The notes beneath the pieces were generated by a model that saw nothing but the letters and a program-made list of their open reading frames with translations, was not told where the DNA came from and did not search any database. A stretch of 21,346 bases of DNA from an uncultured Clostridia bacterium (GTDB lineage: Bacteria; Bacillota; Clostridia; TANB77; CAG-465), in NCBI GenBank assembly GCA_934130595.1, contig CAKOYF010000022.1, positions 1 through 21,346 on the forward strand. Direction: 5' to 3'. A program made the translations under genes and the position numbers. Numbering within the stretch: the stretch's first letter is position 1; every line of letters begins with the position of its first letter. This document shows, piece by piece, positions 1-7,734 of the stretch.

Positions 1-1712
1 CCATCTTTGTTTGTTGGTCCTATTACTACAACACTTCCATTTTTATCTTTATATGGTACTGTTGCTGCTTCATCTGTGTATACTGTAAAGTATGCTCCTG
101 ATACTTTTGCATCAGTTTTTCCTACTACTTCTGGTAATAGTATTTTTTCTACAGCTATTTTCATCTTTTTAGATTTATCTACAATTGTACGTTCATATGT
201 TCTTGAATCTTCACTAATTGTAATTTCAAAATTATCTACTTTAAATGCAGAGTTTGGTACTGTTACCTCTTCAACGATATATTGTCCATAAGGTAAATTA
301 TCTACTCTACAAACTCCATCTAATTCTGACTCATTTGTATAATATACTTTTGTTGGGTCGGATTTTAATGTTATTTTAAATTTTGTTCCAGATAAGTTTA
401 TCTCTGAATCATAATCTGTTTTTTCTAATTTCTTTAATATTTCAATATTTCCTTTTATTACACTATCTTTTACTTGTACTTCCGGATTTAAATTATCTGC
501 TGTAATAGTTACTGTGTAAGTTTCATTAGATAAATTATATCCTGTTGGTGCTCCAACCTCTTTAATAGTGTATGTGCCTAATGGTAAATAATCTGTTTTA
601 GCTGTTAGATCATCTCCAATTGTTAATCTTGCTATTTCATTTCCAGTACTATTATATATTGCATATACTGCACCTTTTAGTACTGCATCTCCTTGTGCTA
701 CAGCTTGAGTTTCACCATCTAATTTCTTTAATGCTATTTTTCCAGTTACGACCTTAAGTTTTAAAGATTTGTTATCTGGATTTTGTACTTTTCCTGGATA
801 AAACATTTGTTGTGCTTCATGGTTTTTCCACCATGTTAAATCCATATATTTAGAACTTGAAAATACATAAAATTGGTTTCCATCTTCTACTAATTTTGGA
901 TGATTTATTATTATATTTACAGTTCCATCAAAAACTCCTTTAAAGTTCTTATCTACTGATATAACAAGCTTGTTTCCATTTTTATATGCATTTACTCCTG
1001 CTGGAAGACTTGATGTATCTACCTTATATTCTTCTGAACTTAAAACATTATTATAATCTGTAAACTCTCTTGTTTGTCCTGGACGTAGTTCTATAACTGA
1101 ATCTAATTGGTTTTTAAAGTTTAAATCATTTGAACCAGCCATTTTCTGATCTACGTAATTTTTTACTTCTTCATATTTTGCTTTAGATTTTTTATATACT
1201 TCTTTATCTCTAGAACTTGTCGCCATAAAATCCCAATCTATATAACCAGGATCTGTAGTTATAATTGGTAATGCCACAGGATTTATTATTGACCAAATAT
1301 AGTATTGTGTTCCTACACGTGATTCTGTAGAATCTGATTTTCCATTATGGTATGTATAATACCAGTTTCCGGCATAATTAATTCTTCTTTTTACATCTTC
1401 GCTTAATCCACTATAATAGTCTGTACTATTCTTTCCGGCATAAGCCAGTCCTTCTTCTGTTCCAACACCATTTTGTATACAAAAAACTGGTAGTGTTTTT
1501 CCAGTATTTTTATTTTTTAAATCGAAAAATTGTATAAAACGATCTTTTGTATAATTTGATCCATTATTTAATACATATCCCCATCCTGAACCTATTTCAC
1601 TTAAAGATACGGTCCAATCTTCGCTTTCAGCATTAATATAATTTTTATTTATTACTAGAAAGCAAAGAGATAATATTACTGTTAAAATTATACGATAATC
1701 TCCTTTTTTCAT
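1..1712 (-). CDS. Thioester-domain / Cna-B surface adhesin, C-terminus beyond left edge
   Basis: 570 residues are visible; the frame stays open to base 1, so the 3' end lies outside. The start is ATG at 1710-1712, behind a strong AGGGGGG ribosome site. Residues 1-28 form a signal peptide (KKGDYR, then a hydrophobic core ending INA). Residues about 30-150 look like a thioester domain (TED/TIE): VFCIQNG with Cys78 and GTQYYIW with Gln136. In that family such a Cys-Gln pair forms an internal thioester that binds host amines covalently. After a beta-rich linker come at least three Cna-B (SpaA-type) domains, starting near residues 323, 420 and 516. Each has a KK-L or EK-type strand; the first two also show the LPxGxYxIKEV-type strand that normally supplies the isopeptide Lys and Glu. 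The product is probably sortase-anchored, but the anchor is not in the window. I infer adhesion to host or mucus surfaces. Family assignment is firm; the ligand is unknown. Confidence 0.88.
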   Translation of the reverse strand, partial: MKKGDYRIILTVILSLCFLVINKNYINAESEDWTVSLSEIGSGWGYVLNNGSNYTKDRFIQFFDLKNKNTGKTLPVFCIQNGVGTEEGLAYAGKNSTDYYSGLSEDVKRRINYAGNWYYTYHNGKSDSTESRVGTQYYIWSIINPVALPIITTDPGYIDWDFMATSSRDKEVYKKSKAKYEEVKNYVDQKMAGSNDLNFKNQLDSVIELRPGQTREFTDYNNVLSSEEYKVDTSSLPAGVNAYKNGNKLVISVDKNFKGVFDGTVNIIINHPKLVEDGNQFYVFSSSKYMDLTWWKNHEAQQMFYPGKVQNPDNKSLKLKVVTGKIALKKLDGETQAVAQGDAVLKGAVYAIYNSTGNEIARLTIGDDLTAKTDYLPLGTYTIKEVGAPTGYNLSNETYTVTITADNLNPEVQVKDSVIKGNIEILKKLEKTDYDSEINLSGTKFKITLKSDPTKVYYTNESELDGVCRVDNLPYGQYIVEEVTVPNSAFKVDNFEITISEDSRTYERTIVDKSKKMKIAVEKILLPEVVGKTDAKVSGAYFTVYTDEAATVPYKDKNGSVVVIGPTNKD

Positions 1713-1733
1713 ATATATCCCCCCTATAAGATA

Positions 1734-1762
1734 ACTATATTATATATTCAATCAATTTTCAA
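1734..1762 (-). promoter_or_regulatory. Probable sigma-A promoter of the thioester adhesin gene
   Basis: On the minus strand TTGAAA (1762-1757) is followed after 17 bases by TATAGT (1739-1734). The predicted start lies about 15 bases before the AGGGGGG ribosome site. An overlapping TATAAT sits too close to the -35 to be the main -10. Confidence 0.55.
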
Positions 1763-1811
1763 CTGTTTTGTCTCTTTTGTTAATTTTTTTAAATTTTTGT
1801 AATAAAATGCC

Positions 1812-1851
1812 AAAAAAGAGTACTCATTTATATAAATGAATACTCTTTTTT
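1812..1851 (-). terminator. Rho-independent terminator after the 403-residue membrane protein gene
   Basis: Hairpin with arms GAGTA/TACTC and TCATTTA/TAAATGA broken by one mismatch. An A-run and a T-run flank it, so it is symmetrical in form. On the minus strand it starts about 17 bases past the stop at 1868 and ends in TTTTTT. Confidence 0.85.
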
Positions 1852-1867
1852 ATTATATGCTTATTAT

Positions 1868-3079
1868 TTATCTTGCTACTTTTAGTAGTATTGAAACTAC
1901 TTTTGATGAATTATTTGGTTTAGATAAATCATCATTTCTAAATTTAAGTTGAATTGTTACTCCTTCAATTTGATAAATATTTGTAAGTGTAGAATCATCT
2001 TCAGATGTATATTGTCTTGATGGGCTACCTAATAATTCTTTTACCTTAGAATAAGTTGTTCCAAGTTCAATACCTTTATATATTTTTAGGTTTCCGCCTC
2101 TATTTACATCTGTAGAAATAGCTGTAACATATCCTTCTCCTATATCATCAACACTTGCTTTTGTGTTATATACATAAGCACTATATTTTGGTTGTTGTAG
2201 TTCATAAAGTGAAACAATTGTAAAATAGTTTGGTTGTATTTTTTGTTTTGCATACTTTGTATCTACATTTAAACCTTCTAATTTTGTTTGTTTTATTGGT
2301 AATGTATATTCTTTATCATTAATTGTAACTGTATTTAACTCACTCTTATCTACATCTTCTATTTTAGATATAAATTCAAAGCTATCAAACACTTTATCTT
2401 CTTCTGTTGTTTTATATTTATCTTGTTCAGCTTTATATGTTAAAGAATATACTGTGTTATCTTTTATTGTTAAAATTCTTGTTGCTTTCTTTCCATTTTC
2501 AGTATATGAAAATCTAACAGCAAGTTGTTTTGCAAATAGTGCATAAGATGTTTCTATATCTGATACTTTCTCTGGCACAATTGTTTTTTGTACTTTTTTT
2601 CCTTCTTCTTCAACTTCAACAACTTTAGTTTCAGCTTTTATTAGTTCTTGTGTTAAAGCATCTTTTTGTTTTGAAATGTGGTCAATATCTGTTTGTGATA
2701 CATCTATTTTTCCAACTCTTGCTACAACTTCTGTTCCTGTTTCATTGTTAGTCATTGTAGAAACGTAAGTGCCATCTTCTGTTTCTTCATCTACTGGTGT
2801 TTGCATTCCATCTAAGTATCCAAATCTTATTCCTAACTCATCATTTCTATATTCCTTTAGTCCTGTTGCAAGGGGAGTCATTTTATCTCCTGCTAAATCT
2901 TCATCTGCAACAAAACCTTCACCTTCAACATAATCTTCATAAAGCTCTACTTCGCCTTTTGGTTTATTATTTTTTTGTACAAGCCATATTGTTAAAAATG
3001 TGCCTACAGCAATTAAAATTAAAACCACTACTACAATTAATATAATAGCAATTTTTGATATTCCTTTTTTTCCTTTCAT
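1868..3079 (-). CDS. Single-pass membrane-anchored extracytoplasmic protein, function unknown
   Basis: 403 residues; ATG start behind GGAGGAAGAAT. A short basic head (KGKKGISK) precedes one transmembrane helix at about residues 10-35, with the rest predicted outside the cell (N-in). An acidic linker follows (about 40-70). A mixed alpha/beta domain at about 78-235 begins EYRNDELGIRFGYLDG and contains a Lys/Glu-rich helix. The C-terminal part (about 330-403) has GIELGTTYSKVKELLGSPS, which resembles the G-x-x-x-G...V...LG-P signature of BamE/SmpA-like folds. No Cys follows the hydrophobic segment, so it is not a lipoprotein. I do not recognise the family. It has its own terminator and probably its own promoter, so it looks monocistronic. 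It shares its plan with the gene at 3231-3776. Confidence 0.8.
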   Translation of the reverse strand: MKGKKGISKIAIILIVVVVLILIAVGTFLTIWLVQKNNKPKGEVELYEDYVEGEGFVADEDLAGDKMTPLATGLKEYRNDELGIRFGYLDGMQTPVDEETEDGTYVSTMTNNETGTEVVARVGKIDVSQTDIDHISKQKDALTQELIKAETKVVEVEEEGKKVQKTIVPEKVSDIETSYALFAKQLAVRFSYTENGKKATRILTIKDNTVYSLTYKAEQDKYKTTEEDKVFDSFEFISKIEDVDKSELNTVTINDKEYTLPIKQTKLEGLNVDTKYAKQKIQPNYFTIVSLYELQQPKYSAYVYNTKASVDDIGEGYVTAISTDVNRGGNLKIYKGIELGTTYSKVKELLGSPSRQYTSEDDSTLTNIYQIEGVTIQLKFRNDDLSKPNNSSKVVSILLKVAR

Positions 3080-3108
3080 ATTCTTCCTCCATTACCTCTA
3101 TAATTTAT

Positions 3109-3137
3109 AGTATATCACAAAAATAAAAAAATCAAAA
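3109..3137 (-). promoter_or_regulatory. Possible promoter of the 403-residue membrane protein gene
   Basis: A TATACT -10 (3114-3109) is clear. The -35 is weak: TTTTGA at 17 bases, or TTGATT at 15 bases. Transcription would begin about 25 bases before the ATG at 3079. Confidence 0.4.
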
Positions 3138-3191
3138 TGTTTTTATGTTTATTTACATTTTTTATTAAAAGTGTTTCATTTAGTTTGCAAT

Positions 3192-3221
3192 AAAAAAACA
3201 CCTAAGACTCTCTTAGATGTT
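3192..3221 (-). terminator. Rho-independent terminator after the 181-residue membrane protein gene
   Basis: Hairpin AACA-x-CTAAGA / TCTTAG-x-TGTT with a CTC loop, followed on the minus strand by seven T, about 10 bases past the stop at 3231. Confidence 0.85.
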
Positions 3222-3230
3222 CTTTATTTG

Positions 3231-3776
3231 CTATTTTATTCTTTCATTAGATAACATTATCCTAGATATTTCATTATTATATCTAGAATAAATGATACCA
3301 AAATAAATATCATTATCTGTATCTACGTATCTTGCAATTTTCCAATAATTGTTTTCCTCTGGCTTATATATTTCTGTCTTATAATTAGATCCAAGTTCTT
3401 TAAATATCCCATTTACTCTAGATATCTTTTCTGCATTTTCGTCTTGGCCAATATCTAAATTAATCTTTTTAAAATCTGCTACTATATATGTAATTTTTCC
3501 TTTAGAATCTGTTTTAAAACTTATCTCTTCAAAATTATAATTACATTTATCTATAATTTCATCGGAAGTTGTATATTTAGATGTATCTATTTCATTTATA
3601 TTCATTCCTATACGTATGCCATCTACTGAAATATCTGACAAGTCTGTTTTCTTTACTGCATAGTCGCTATCATAAAAATAGTATTTTGTTCCTAATACAG
3701 TAACTAAAAATACAACGGCAAGTATTGCTATATAAACAATTGCTTTAAAAAAGAAATTTGTGTTTTTCTTTTTCAT
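3231..3776 (-). CDS. Small membrane-anchored protein with a BamE-like motif, function unknown
   Basis: 181 residues from ATG at 3776 (MKKKNTNFFF). An in-frame ATG 13 codons upstream (3815) is rejected: the predicted transcription start falls near 3797, downstream of it, and AAAGGG sits correctly before 3776. A basic head and one transmembrane helix (about residues 8-30) suggest an extracytoplasmic domain of about 150 residues. It contains VDGIRIGMNINEID, like the G-x-x-x-G-M strand-turn of BamE/SmpA-type domains, then alternating strands rich in Tyr, Asp and Lys. There is no lipobox. I do not recognise the family. The gene has its own promoter and terminator. Confidence 0.75.
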   Translation of the reverse strand: MKKKNTNFFFKAIVYIAILAVVFLVTVLGTKYYFYDSDYAVKKTDLSDISVDGIRIGMNINEIDTSKYTTSDEIIDKCNYNFEEISFKTDSKGKITYIVADFKKINLDIGQDENAEKISRVNGIFKELGSNYKTEIYKPEENNYWKIARYVDTDNDIYFGIIYSRYNNEISRIMLSNERIK

Positions 3777-3803
3777 ATGTATCCCTTTCTTTCGTATAGA
3801 TAA

Positions 3804-3832
3804 ATTATATATCATGGATTGCTTTTTAGCAA
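3804..3832 (-). promoter_or_regulatory. Promoter of the 181-residue membrane protein gene
   Basis: On the minus strand TTGCTA (3832-3827), 17 bases, TATAAT (3809-3804). The -35 lies inside a perfect palindrome, ATTGCT-TTTT-AGCAAT at 3818-3833. This promoter fixes the downstream ATG (3776) as the start. Confidence 0.65.
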
Positions 3833-3862
3833 TATTTTTATATTAAATATTAAACAAATTTT

Positions 3863-4396
3863 TTAAAATTTTAAAGTTGTTATTTTACTAATATCTATAC
3901 CATACACATTTTCGTATACACTTTGTACATCTAGTGCAGTTACCTTATTTTTTTCTAATCCAAGTTTTTCTATTATTTTTAGTACACTCTCCTCGTTTTT
4001 CCCTTCAACTTCAAGATATGCTGGAATTAAAGGCCAAAAATCTATATCTATTTCAACACCATCTAATACGTATTGTATTCTTTTATTTTCTTGGTAAGCT
4101 TTAGACTTAATCCCTGCTAAATTTAAAAGTTCGTTTGTCTTTTCAAAATCTGATACTTCAACTTCTAATTCTTTAGTTCCATCAATTGTCTCTTTTTCTA
4201 CAGATTTATATGTTAATGTTGTATTTTTTCCATTTGTTCTTAACCTTATCCATTTCCCATCACATTTAGGTATAGTATTATATACATATCTTTTTTGGTT
4301 GTATTCTCCTTTAAATTCTGCTCCTAACTCTTTTAGTTTTAAGATTATCTTTTCATAGTCTATTTCTAAAACTCTAACTTCATATTCTGTATTCAT
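3863..4396 (-). CDS. CYTH-domain protein (class IV adenylate cyclase / triphosphatase-like)
   Basis: 177 residues, about the usual size for a single CYTH (triphosphate tunnel) domain. ATG start behind AAGGAGAAAGAGCT. The N-terminal EYEVRVLEI matches the family's E-x-E-x-K strand, with Arg at the Lys position. Further tunnel-type strands are KWIRLRTNG, LTYK, KELEVEV, KRIQYVLDGVEIDIDFWP and AYLEVEG, which carry the alternating basic and acidic residues that bind triphosphate and metal. Members include CyaB-type cyclases and inorganic or organic triphosphatases; the substrate cannot be told from sequence. The C-terminal helix with SVYENVYGID is usual in the CyaB-like bacterial branch. The gene is divergent from the acyl-CoA synthetase. 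I see no convincing terminator after its stop. Confidence 0.85.
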   Translation of the reverse strand: MNTEYEVRVLEIDYEKIILKLKELGAEFKGEYNQKRYVYNTIPKCDGKWIRLRTNGKNTTLTYKSVEKETIDGTKELEVEVSDFEKTNELLNLAGIKSKAYQENKRIQYVLDGVEIDIDFWPLIPAYLEVEGKNEESVLKIIEKLGLEKNKVTALDVQSVYENVYGIDISKITTLKF

Positions 4397-4423
4397 AGCT
4401 CTTTCTCCTTATCTTTGCTATAT

Positions 4424-4429
4424 ATTATA
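4424..4429 (-). promoter_or_regulatory. Candidate -10 box of the CYTH gene
   Basis: TATAAT on the minus strand, about 27 bases before the ATG. Only a poor -35 is present (TGTTGT at 17 bases or TTGTTA at 15). It is back to back with the acyl-CoA synthetase promoter. Confidence 0.45.
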
Positions 4430-4484
4430 ACATAATACTTAATTTAACAACATATTTTTATTTTAATACTATACTTTATTTTAT

Positions 4485-4500
4485 ACTGACTACTCAGTCA
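4485..4500. promoter_or_regulatory. Candidate TetR-family operator upstream of the acyl-CoA synthetase gene
   Basis: ACTGACTACTCAGTCA holds two interleaved perfect inverted repeats: ACTGA-CTAC-TCAGT (4485-4498) and TGACT-ACTC-AGTCA (4487-4500). It ends one base before the TTGACA -35. Palindromes of the TGACT-N4-AGTCA kind are typical TetR/AcrR operators, and such regulators often control fatty-acid genes. No TetR gene is in the window, so the regulator is inferred. Confidence 0.6.
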
Positions 4501-4501
4501 A

Positions 4502-4531
4502 TTGACAAATTATGAAAAAAGATAGTATAAT
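4502..4531 (+). promoter_or_regulatory. Near-consensus sigma-A promoter of the acyl-CoA synthetase gene
   Basis: TTGACA at 4502-4507, 18-base spacer, TATAAT at 4526-4531. The ribosome site AAGGGGGA follows at about 4544-4551, ahead of the TTG start at 4559. So strong a promoter beside an operator fits a repressed gene. Confidence 0.85.
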
Positions 4532-4558
4532 ACGATTAAATTTAAGGGGGAAAATATT

Positions 4559-6298
4559 TTGAAAAATAACAAAATACTATATTCTAATGCTAAAAAAATT
4601 AATAGCTTTAGAGAATTAATAGACGAAAGTGCAAAAAAATTCAGAAATAAAAATGCATTTATAATAAAAGAAAAGGTTGAAAAAAATCCAAAATACAAAT
4701 ATATAACTTATGAACACTTAAAAAGTGATGTAGATTCTTTTGGGCAAGGTTTAATTAGTGCTGGTCTAAAAGGAAAAAGAATTGCAATAATTGGAAAAAA
4801 CAGTTATGAATGGGGACTTACTTACCTTACTGTTTTATCTTCTGTTGGAATATCTGTACCATTAGATAAAGGATTAAAACAAGATGAAATAGAATCTTTA
4901 TTAATCCGTAGTAAAGCTAATTGTATTGTTTTTGATATTCAATATATAGATATAATAGATCAAATAAAACAAAAAGCAACAACTAATATTACAAATTTCA
5001 TATGTATGAAAGATAATGATTTAAATTACCAAACAGTTCAAGATGTTATAAACATAGGAAAAAAAGAAATTCTTAGTGGTAAAAAAGATGTATTTAATTA
5101 TACAATTGATCCAAAAGAAATGGCTATAATATTATTTACATCAGGAACTACCTCTATTTCTAAAGCTGTAATGTTATCTCAAGACAACATACTTTCTAAT
5201 ATATATTCGCTAGATTGTATGGTTGAATTTTATGATACTGACGTATCTTTAGCTTTTTTACCATTTCATCATACTTTTGGTTCAACAGCATTACTACTTT
5301 TCTTACATAATGGTGTTTGTACTACTTTTTGTGATGGACTAAAATATGTTCAAAAGAATTTAGTTGAATATAAAGTATCTGTATTTGTATGTGTTCCTTT
5401 AATTCTTGAAGCTATATATAAAAAGATAATGCAAGAAGTAAAAAAACAGAAAAAAGAAAATATTATAAAATTAGGCTCTAAAATATCTAATGCCCTTTTA
5501 GCAATAAATATAGATATTAGAAGAAAAATATTTAAACAAGTTTTAGATCAATTAGGTGGAAATGTTAGATTAGTAGTAAGCGGAGCTGCTGCTCTTGATA
5601 AAGAGGTTGCAAAAGGATTCAAGTCTTTTGGTATTACTGCTATTCAAGGATACGGACTTACTGAAACTTCCCCTGTTCTTGCAGCTGAAAATATGAAACA
5701 CCTTGCTCCAGGAACTGTTGGTGTACCTGTACATGATGTTGACATTGAGATTGATAATCCAGATGAAAAAGGAATTGGAGAAATCAAAGCAAAAGGTCCT
5801 AATGTAATGCTTGGATATTATGAAAATGAAGAAGCAACTAACGAAGTATTAAAAGATGGTTGGTTTTATACTGGTGACTTAGGATATTTTGATAAAAATG
5901 GAAATTTAGTTATTAGTGGTAGAAAAAAGACTGTAATTGTATTAAAAAATGGAAAAAATATATTTCCTGAAGAACTTGAAGCATTAGTAAATTCACTACC
6001 CTATGTAGCAGAATCAATGGTATTTGGATATCCAAAAGATGACGATTTAGTAGTATCTGTTGAAATACAATATAACAAAGACTACGTACAAAAGCATATG
6101 AACAACATATCTTACGATGAACTTCATGATATTGTATGGAATGATATAAAAAAAATAAACACTTCTCTTCCAACATATAAGTACATAAAGAAACTATTTT
6201 TAACAGATGAAGAAATGATAAAAACAACTACTGCTAAAGTTAAAAGATTTAAAGAAATAGAAAAAATTCTAGAAAGAGAAAAAAATAAGAATGTTTAA
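4559..6298 (+). CDS. Long-chain fatty acid-CoA ligase (AMP-forming acyl-CoA synthetase)
   Basis: 579 residues of the ANL (AMP-binding) superfamily, full length. It activates a fatty acid with ATP to an acyl-adenylate and then forms acyl-CoA. The start is TTG, chosen because AAGGGGGA lies 7 bases upstream. Motifs in order: the phosphate loop TSGTTSISK at residues 194-202 (the usual second Gly and Pro are Ser); GYGLTETSP at 364-372; TGD at 438-440 with the ribose-binding Asp; GRKK at 454-457 at the hinge to the C-terminal lid; and TTTAKVKR with the likely catalytic Lys560. The family and motif order are clear; chain-length preference is not. There is no transmembrane segment; membrane association would be peripheral. 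It is monocistronic, between its own promoter and a strong terminator shared with the convergent isomerase-like gene. Confidence 0.92.
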   Translation: MKNNKILYSNAKKINSFRELIDESAKKFRNKNAFIIKEKVEKNPKYKYITYEHLKSDVDSFGQGLISAGLKGKRIAIIGKNSYEWGLTYLTVLSSVGISVPLDKGLKQDEIESLLIRSKANCIVFDIQYIDIIDQIKQKATTNITNFICMKDNDLNYQTVQDVINIGKKEILSGKKDVFNYTIDPKEMAIILFTSGTTSISKAVMLSQDNILSNIYSLDCMVEFYDTDVSLAFLPFHHTFGSTALLLFLHNGVCTTFCDGLKYVQKNLVEYKVSVFVCVPLILEAIYKKIMQEVKKQKKENIIKLGSKISNALLAINIDIRRKIFKQVLDQLGGNVRLVVSGAAALDKEVAKGFKSFGITAIQGYGLTETSPVLAAENMKHLAPGTVGVPVHDVDIEIDNPDEKGIGEIKAKGPNVMLGYYENEEATNEVLKDGWFYTGDLGYFDKNGNLVISGRKKTVIVLKNGKNIFPEELEALVNSLPYVAESMVFGYPKDDDLVVSVEIQYNKDYVQKHMNNISYDELHDIVWNDIKKINTSLPTYKYIKKLFLTDEEMIKTTTAKVKRFKEIEKILEREKNKNV

Positions 6299-6305
6299 TT
6301 AAAAC

Positions 6306-6340
6306 AAAAAATATTGGAAAGAAATTTCCAATATTTTTTT
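6306..6340. terminator. Bidirectional terminator between convergent genes
   Basis: Perfect stem AATATTGGAAA / TTTCCAATATT around a GAAA loop, with an A-run before and a T-run after. It serves the acyl-CoA synthetase (+) and the nrdDG-isomerase operon (-), whose stop is only a few bases away. Confidence 0.92.
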
Positions 6341-6341
6341 A

Positions 6342-7167
6342 TTAATATCCAAATAATTCATATAGCATTTCTATATCTTTAATTTGATCTTTTCTAGTTG
6401 AATAATCATCCTCAGATATCTCTGTAACATAATTACACTTGTCCATATTATATTCTTTTAATAGTTCACAGTCTCTTTTTAAATCTTCAATATTATTGTG
6501 TCCTCTACCATGTGTCTTATGATCTATATAACCATCATTGTTAGCTGTATAAGAAAAATGCACTTGATATGTATATTTTTTGCATAATTCAGGATCTAAA
6601 TATTTTTTAGCGCATTCATAAACACTTTCTTTATATATATTTGCTCTACAATATAAATGACAAATATCAAAACAAACTTTTAAATTAGGACTATCAAAAT
6701 ATTGTGCAATTTGATATGCTGTACATTTATCTTCAAAAAACATAAATATATTTTCAATTAAGATTCTTACATCTGAACCTTTTAATATTTCTAATAGCTC
6801 TCCTATCTTATCTAAAGTTAATTCTTTATGGTTATTAAAATCTATTAGTGTATGATATACAATATTAAGCTTAATACCATATTTTTTAGATAATTCAACC
6901 ATTATCTTTAGCTGATTTTTAATTATATTAATATCTTTTGCTATAACACACTCTATATCATAATGATTTAGTGGTGGATGTATTGTAATCTCTTTTAAAT
7001 CTGGTATTTTTTGCATAATACTATCAATTACACTTCTAAATTCAAATGGTGCCATTATACCATTTTCATCAAAAAAATTGTAGTTCAACTCCTTTATATT
7101 TTTCTATATATGGCATTAAATTTTCAAGTCCAACAAAATTTCTACATGTTTTTGGATAAATATTCAT
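6342..7167 (-). pseudogene. Sugar phosphate isomerase/epimerase-like TIM-barrel protein, frameshifted at a T7 run
   Basis: The natural start is ATG at 7165-7167, 19 bases after the nrdG stop and behind AGGAAAA. It encodes 32 residues (MNIYPKTCRNF to GVELQFF) and meets TGA at 7071-7069, right after seven T (7077-7071). Dropping one T joins GVELQFF to DENGIMAPFEF and gives an intact protein of about 274 residues. The downstream frame holds the xylose isomerase-like/AP endonuclease 2 signatures: LIENIF (metal Glu), CFDICH (Asp and His), a QVHFS strand, HGRGH and VTEIS. A TTG at 7088 opens the downstream frame but reads out of register and has AAAGGAG directly abutting it, so it is a poor start. 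The cause may be sequence error, a true mutation, or recoding at TTT-TGA. As last gene of the nrdDG operon it may act on a sugar or nucleoside; the substrate is unknown. Confidence 0.75.
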
Positions 7168-7186
7168 TTTTCCTATTTTCCCCCTT

Positions 7187-7714
7187 TTATATTTCTAATT
7201 CATTAGCTAATACAATCTTATTAGCTTCCAAAGTCTTTTTTACATCTATTATTCTTTGATTAGATGAACCTTTAAATCTTAAATTTAAATCTCTTAAATC
7301 TTCATTATATTTTCCATCTACGATTATATCTATGTTAGATAGTAGTTCTTTTGTTTCATTCCACTCTTTGGTCATTTTTCCAACTATATCTTCAAATAAA
7401 TAGCCAGTATAGCACCAAATAGTCTTATCTGGAAATCTCTCTTTTACTTTTTTTACAAGTGGTAAAAGCCCTTTTTGATTTACATATTCTAAAGGTTCAC
7501 CACCAAGTAGTGATAAACCTTGAATATACTCCTTATCTAAAGATTCTAAAATTTTTTCCTGTGTTTGTGTAGTAAACTCATCTCCATAATTAAAATCCCA
7601 TGCATCGCTATTAAAGCATCCTTTACAATGGTGATGACATCCACTAACAAACAATGATACTCTAATTCCTGTACCATTTGCAACATCACATTTTTTTATA
7701 CTAGCATATCTCAT
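7187..7714 (-). CDS. nrdG: Anaerobic ribonucleotide reductase activating protein (radical SAM)
   Basis: 175 residues, normal length. ATG start behind GGAGGC, 20 bases after nrdD. NrdG uses a [4Fe-4S] cluster and S-adenosylmethionine to place the glycyl radical on NrdD. The cluster motif C-x3-C-x2-C is Cys26, Cys30 and Cys33 (SGCHHHCKGCFN). GGEPL is the SAM-binding strand motif of the superfamily. The N-terminal NGTGIRVSLFVSGC is characteristic of NrdG. Its position right after nrdD confirms the assignment. The cytosolic protein works with NrdD only under anoxia. Confidence 0.96.
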   Translation of the reverse strand: MRYASIKKCDVANGTGIRVSLFVSGCHHHCKGCFNSDAWDFNYGDEFTTQTQEKILESLDKEYIQGLSLLGGEPLEYVNQKGLLPLVKKVKERFPDKTIWCYTGYLFEDIVGKMTKEWNETKELLSNIDIIVDGKYNEDLRDLNLRFKGSSNQRIIDVKKTLEANKIVLANELEI

Positions 7715-7734
7715 AATTTTGCCTCCAAAATGTA

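Noticed and set aside
7..291. Plus-strand open frame at the left edge
   Set aside because: It is antisense to the Cna-B repeats of the adhesin and encodes a low-complexity Ser/Thr/Phe-rich peptide with no ribosome site.
3777..3815. Upstream ATG at 3815 for the 181-residue membrane protein
   Set aside because: It lies upstream of the predicted transcript start, and the extra residues precede a normal basic head.
6342..7088. TTG at 7088 as the start of the isomerase-like protein
   Set aside because: AAAGGAG directly touches the TTG with no spacing. The residues it adds (NYN) replace a convincing upstream N-terminus in the other frame.
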